From UBA2136 sp963974105 (GTDB taxonomy: Bacteria; Pseudomonadota; Alphaproteobacteria; UBA2136), in NCBI GenBank assembly GCA_963974105.1, contig CAXBBG010000001.1, forward strand, positions 248,001-312,000: a stretch of 64,000 nucleotides of DNA, given 5' to 3'. The notes beneath the pieces were generated by a model that was given only the letters and a program-made list of their open reading frames with translations, made no database searches and had not been told where the DNA came from. Both the position numbers and the translations under genes were made by a program. Below, piece by piece: positions 60,363 through 64,000 of the stretch (position 1 is the first letter of the stretch; each line of letters opens with the position of its first letter).

Positions 60363-61337
60363 ATGTACGATTTAAGCGTTCTTGGCAATTCCCCTGTTGA
60401 CGTCCTAACCTATGTTGAAGAATCTGTTCTAGCGAAATATAATCTTAACAAAGGTGACTTTAACCCCGTATCTGAAGAAGTTTTCACAGAAATGTCGAAC
60501 ACTTTTAAATTTGAAGGGATGGAATCTGGCGGATCGACAGCGAATACAGCTTGGACTATGGGTGTACTTGGATCAAAAGTTCATTTCATTGGCCACATTG
60601 GTTCTGATGCTGCAGGACACCACTTTTACAAAGACATGCAAAGCGCTTCCGTTGATATGTCTAGCCCTGACAGCCGTGCGTTAACGATGGAAATTTTTGT
60701 ACTCATCACACCAGACGGCGAACGCACGTTCGCTTCGCGTGGCGTTACAGCACCTCTTACACCTACCATGATTGACGCCGAAAAAATAGCTCAAAGCGGC
60801 TGGCTACTCATTGAAGGCTACACTCTTCTCGACCAGTTAGATGCCGTTAAAGAAGCTGTTAATATCGCCATCAAGCAAAATACAAAAATTGCCTTAACGG
60901 TCAGCGCTGCATTTGCCATACAAATTGCTTTTAAACACATTATAGAAGATATTTTACCATACACAGACCTGCTTATTGCCAATGACGAAGAAATAAGTAT
61001 TTTACTGGAATTGATAGACAGTCTTGAAAATAAAGATCAGCGCCGCGCCGTTTCAAAAATGCTCAACAATATGGCTAAAATTATTACACACAGCGAACAA
61101 GGTGCAACATTTACACAGCTAGACCAAGACATGTTTTTAGCCACGACAAAAATAACCGATATTATGGATGCAACAGGTGCCGGCGATGCCTTTGTCGCAG
61201 GGTTTTTATATAGTTACATTAAAGGTGACACCAAAAAAGGCCTACAAATAGGTAACCGTTTAGGTGGTAAAGTAATTCAACAATTAGGCGGACGCTTAAA
61301 AGACACCTCTTTTATACAAGAAGCTGCAAGCGCTTAA
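60363..61337 (+). CDS. PfkB-family carbohydrate/adenosine kinase
   Basis: The 324-residue kinase has both PfkB signatures: an N-terminal region with ESGGSTANTAWTMGVLGSKV, GHIGSDAAGHHF, and the C-terminal DATGAGDAFVAGFLYSY containing the catalytic aspartate and anion hole. The YDLSVLGNSPVDVLTYVEES start and ANDEEISILLEL are typical of alphaproteobacterial proteins annotated as adenosine kinase. The substrate could be adenosine or a sugar. Adenosine kinase would fit with AhcY elsewhere in the window, which releases adenosine. rsmE follows 57 bases later. Confidence 0.85.
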   Translation: MYDLSVLGNSPVDVLTYVEESVLAKYNLNKGDFNPVSEEVFTEMSNTFKFEGMESGGSTANTAWTMGVLGSKVHFIGHIGSDAAGHHFYKDMQSASVDMSSPDSRALTMEIFVLITPDGERTFASRGVTAPLTPTMIDAEKIAQSGWLLIEGYTLLDQLDAVKEAVNIAIKQNTKIALTVSAAFAIQIAFKHIIEDILPYTDLLIANDEEISILLELIDSLENKDQRRAVSKMLNNMAKIITHSEQGATFTQLDQDMFLATTKITDIMDATGAGDAFVAGFLYSYIKGDTKKGLQIGNRLGGKVIQQLGGRLKDTSFIQEAASA

Positions 61338-61394
61338 ACTTTACCGCTTTTACAAAAAAAACGAAAAAACACCATAAACAAGGACGATAAATAA

Positions 61395-62090
61395 TTGGAC
61401 AAGTTAAAACAGCTTTACCTGGATAGAGATTTAAGCGTAGGCGTAACATTTACCCCACCCAAGGAAATGGCCCGCCGATTAAGTCGCGTATTAAGACAGA
61501 AAAAAGGGGATAAAATTGCCCTATTCAACGGCAGGGATGGATTATTTGAAGTTGAAATAAAAGATGATAAATGTAATGAGTTATATGTAAAATCCATTCT
61601 TAAACCACAAAAAGAGGCACCTAAAGCTGTCTTGCTCATTGCTATGGTTAAAAAAGATGCTATGGACCGCATTTTTAGACAAGCAACAGAATTTGGCATA
61701 ACTGATATTGTGCCACTGATTACAGACTTTACAAACGTCGATAAGCTAAACGAAGACCGCATCAAAAGCTTGCTTATTGAAGCGTCTGAGCAATGCGAAA
61801 GACTTAACATTCCAACACTACATAACATTTTACACCTTGAGAATTACGTTAAAGAATTTAGTAGTACAATATACTGGTGCGCTGAACATGTCGGTGGAAA
61901 ATGGGGGACATCTGAAAAGTCAGCATCTGGTGATGCTATCTTAATTGGACCAGAAGGTGGGTTTAGCCCGCGTGAACGTGCATGGCTTGGCGATTGCATC
62001 AACGTGACACCTGTCGGACTTGGAAACCACATCCTAAGATCTGACACCGCTGCCTGCGCTGCATTTTCAAGGTTTTTCGATCATTTTTAA
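61395..62090 (+). CDS. rsmE: 16S rRNA (uracil-1498 N3)-methyltransferase RsmE
   Basis: RsmE methylates U1498 in the decoding region of 16S rRNA. The 231-residue protein has the N-terminal PUA-like domain (HLSRVLR-type RRLSRVLRQKKGDKIALFNG), then the SPOUT core: LLIAMVKKDAMDRIFRQATE, LIGPEGGFSPRERAW, and the knot motif LGNHILRSDTAACAA. The start is TTG with AAGGACG upstream. It probably shares the kinase gene transcript. Confidence 0.95.
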   Translation: MDKLKQLYLDRDLSVGVTFTPPKEMARRLSRVLRQKKGDKIALFNGRDGLFEVEIKDDKCNELYVKSILKPQKEAPKAVLLIAMVKKDAMDRIFRQATEFGITDIVPLITDFTNVDKLNEDRIKSLLIEASEQCERLNIPTLHNILHLENYVKEFSSTIYWCAEHVGGKWGTSEKSASGDAILIGPEGGFSPRERAWLGDCINVTPVGLGNHILRSDTAACAAFSRFFDHF

Positions 62091-62197
62091 AAAAAATCGC
62101 ATCAAATTCAGTTAATAAGTGACTTTTACTGTCATAGGCATTAGAATATGCTCGCAAAAATAATGCAAAATAACGCCAAAAAGCAAGGAACGACCCA

Positions 62198-63034
62198 ATG
62201 TTTACAAAAACAAAAACAATAATTTTGTTTGCTCTTAGTTTAATAATAGCTTCATCTGCCGCTTATGCAGGCACAGCACACATCGGTGGGTTCCAAAACC
62301 CTGTAGGTGACATTGCTCACAAAGTTGACAACTTATACAACTTTATTTTTTACATCACAGGCTTCATCTGCTTATTGGTAGAAGGCGTTATTCTTTATAG
62401 CATCTGGCGTTTCCGTCGCTCAAAAAACAAAACAGCTGCAAAATTTAGCCACAACACACCACTAGAAATATTCTGGCTTACTGTTCCCGCTATTATCTGC
62501 GTTATTATCGCCTGGAAATCATTTGAATCCATGCGATTTATCCGTTCAATGCCTGAAGAAGCCATCGACGTTGAAGTTATTGCTTCTCAATTTGCTTGGG
62601 ACTTTGATTACCCAGATCTAAAAATTAGCGCCCCTGAAATTGATATTGAAGAAAAAGCTAAAAATGAAACTTGGCTTAAAGAACTGACAGCATTCAATGA
62701 AGGCTTCACAATTAAAGAACTTGTTGTACCTGTAAACACAAACGTCCGTGTTCACGTGACAGCGCGTGACGTAATCCACGCATTTTACGTACCTGCACTT
62801 ATGGTTAAAATTGACGCAATGCCTGGTCGTATCAACTACCAGTGGTTCAACATTCCAACAGAAGGTACTTACATCGGCCAATGTGCTGAACTTTGCGGTG
62901 CAGCCCACGGTCAAATGTACTTCTCTGTAAAAGCGGTAAGCAAAAACGACTACCGTAAATGGGTTAATGCTCAACGCACAGAAGCTGGGTTACCACCTTT
63001 TAACGCAATAGAATTAGCTAAACTTTCTAAATAA
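62198..63034 (+). CDS. coxB: Cytochrome c oxidase subunit II
   Basis: Subunit II takes electrons from cytochrome c through the CuA centre. The 278-residue protein has a signal segment ending SSAAYAGTA, two membrane helices (FIFYITGFICLLVEGVILYS, IFWLTVPAIICVIIAW) and a periplasmic cupredoxin domain. The CuA ligands are in DVIHAFYVPAL and QCAELCGAAHGQMYF (Cys-x3-Cys, His, Met). ASQFAWDFDYP is the electron entry strand. AAGGA precedes the ATG. A terminator follows, and the next gene is a heme A synthase, not coxA. Confidence 0.96.
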   Translation: MFTKTKTIILFALSLIIASSAAYAGTAHIGGFQNPVGDIAHKVDNLYNFIFYITGFICLLVEGVILYSIWRFRRSKNKTAAKFSHNTPLEIFWLTVPAIICVIIAWKSFESMRFIRSMPEEAIDVEVIASQFAWDFDYPDLKISAPEIDIEEKAKNETWLKELTAFNEGFTIKELVVPVNTNVRVHVTARDVIHAFYVPALMVKIDAMPGRINYQWFNIPTEGTYIGQCAELCGAAHGQMYFSVKAVSKNDYRKWVNAQRTEAGLPPFNAIELAKLSK

Positions 63035-63051
63035 GTTTCAGCTTAAAATAT

Positions 63052-63080
63052 AAAAGCCTCCCTTACGGAGGCTTTTTTTT
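63052..63080 (+). terminator. Terminator of coxB
   Basis: GCCTCC and GGAGGC pair around a CTTAC loop, followed by eight T residues. Confidence 0.9.
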
Positions 63081-63192
63081 CAAACCAACTCAACATTTAA
63101 CGCGCTATTACGGATAATTTATTAAAAATTAAAAACCCTTTAAATATCCTACTAATCTGCTATTATACTTTGGCAAAAATAGGAAAGATCAT

Positions 63193-64000
63193 ATGAATAA
63201 TTTAACAAAACTCACATCATATACAGCTTTATTAACATACATACTTATTGTCCTTGGTGCGTCTGTCCGCGTTTTCGACGCAGGCATGAGCTGCCCAGAC
63301 TGGCCAATGTGCTACGGCCAAGCTATACCTTTTCCTGTTGACCCTATTCATGGCTACAGCAACTTCCAAGTTTTTCTTGAGTGGTTCCACCGCCTTATTG
63401 CTGGTATTGTAGGCATCCTCATTCTTACTATGTCTGTTTGGTCGTTTAAATTCAGAAAACAGTCAAAGGCCGTTGTTATATTTCCTCTTCTTTGCCTCGC
63501 TGCACTTTGCTCTCAAATATTTTTAGGTATGATTACAATTCATTATAGCAACCTACACTGGACCGTTGCCGTTCATCTTGGCAACGCCATGATATTATTC
63601 GCCCTACTTATTGTAACCCGTAAGCGCATTGCCCTTGCAGCTAGCCAAAATAATGAAAAGATTAAAATTTCAAAAAAATCACAAGTAACACTTTGGGCGC
63701 TTCTCATAAGCACATTCTTTACAATGCTATTAGGTGCCATGGTTTCCACATCTTTTTCTGGTGGCGTTTGCGGTGGTCTGCCATTCTGCAATGGCGAAAT
63801 CATGCCAATGGATGACTTTGGCGGCATGCTCCATATGAAACACAGATTTATGGCTCTGCTTGTTATTGTATTGCTTGCCCTTTTTGCATTTTTCAGCCGC
63901 AAAGAACACAGCACATATCAAAAAACCGCCAAAGGACTTTCTGTTTTAATTTTAGGTCAAGTCGCAATTGGTATTACACTTTTATATAGTTTTTCACACT
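63193..64000 (+). CDS. ctaA: COX15/CtaA family heme A synthase, 5' part
   Basis: The frame runs from the ATG at 63193 to the window edge without a stop (269 codons), so the 3' end is missing. It encodes a polytopic membrane protein with VLGASVRVFDAGMSCPDWPM followed by CYGQ, giving the cysteine pair of type 1 heme A synthases. Next come EWFHRLIAG (heme-binding Glu-x-x-His), HWTVAVHLGNAM, a second cysteine pair in GGVCGGLPFCNG and HMKHRFMALL. The enzyme oxidises heme O to heme A for the cytochrome oxidase whose subunit II is encoded just upstream. Confidence 0.88.
   Translation, partial: MNNLTKLTSYTALLTYILIVLGASVRVFDAGMSCPDWPMCYGQAIPFPVDPIHGYSNFQVFLEWFHRLIAGIVGILILTMSVWSFKFRKQSKAVVIFPLLCLAALCSQIFLGMITIHYSNLHWTVAVHLGNAMILFALLIVTRKRIALAASQNNEKIKISKKSQVTLWALLISTFFTMLLGAMVSTSFSGGVCGGLPFCNGEIMPMDDFGGMLHMKHRFMALLVIVLLALFAFFSRKEHSTYQKTAKGLSVLILGQVAIGITLLYSFSH

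Overview
The window is a gene-dense, AT-rich chromosomal segment of an alphaproteobacterium. The assignment rests on gene order rather than on any marker gene: the nadD-rsfS-rlmH start, an addA/addB pair beside a MurNAc nucleotidyltransferase and a TsaE-kinase fusion, the rnd-kdsD-lptC-lptA-lptB-rpoN-hpf run, the thrS-infC pair, and a short alphaproteobacterial-type SRP RNA. There is no rRNA operon, CRISPR array, insertion sequence or prophage. The content is mostly housekeeping with a few lineage-specific genes, and I cannot name an order or genus.

Positions 1-17.9 kb are mainly plus strand. They carry the 3' end of nadD, rsfS, rlmH, a TPR membrane protein, ftsY, then dnaX-GNAT-ybaB-arsC-recR-thioredoxin-like and ychF. 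A periplasmic phosphatase-like protein, the SRP RNA (minus), a sensor histidine kinase with a chorismate-mutase-like partner, tRNA-Arg(ACG) (minus), a prepilin peptidase, cca and a glycosyltransferase follow. FtsY and SRP RNA, two parts of one targeting machine, lie 7 kb apart.

Positions 17.9-35.5 kb are mainly minus strand: a DUF3179 protein, hemF, trmL, aspS, an ankyrin protein (plus), an arginase/ornithine aminotransferase pair, trxA, addA, addB, murU and the tsaE-amgK fusion. The last two point to peptidoglycan (MurNAc) recycling. Positions 35.5-43.1 kb mix strands: an unknown 375-aa protein, a ferredoxin/flavodoxin reductase, an AEC transporter, tag, an exonuclease and ahcY. A gene-poor stretch of about 0.95 kb follows.

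Positions 44-58.7 kb are minus strand: an orphan VirB11-type ATPase, hpf, rpoN, the LPS-export and Kdo-precursor genes lptB, lptA, lptC and kdsD, rnd, uppP, infC, thrS, a 28-codon membrane microprotein, a lipoprotein, and two glycosyltransferases flanking an isochorismatase-fold protein without catalytic residues. Positions 58.8-64 kb are plus strand: a stand-alone class II aminoacyl-tRNA-synthetase-like protein, a 0.67-kb gene-free stretch, a PfkB kinase, rsmE, coxB and the start of a heme A synthase.

The most interesting signals are these. dnaX holds a complete set of programmed -1 frameshift elements: an internal SD-like AGGAG, an A AAA AAG slippery site, a TGA two codons later and a 9-bp hairpin. 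The same DnaX lacks two of its four zinc-ligand cysteines. infC very probably starts at AUC. Several well-formed promoters sit so close to start codons that leaderless transcripts are predicted. The 28-codon ORF has its own SD and terminator.
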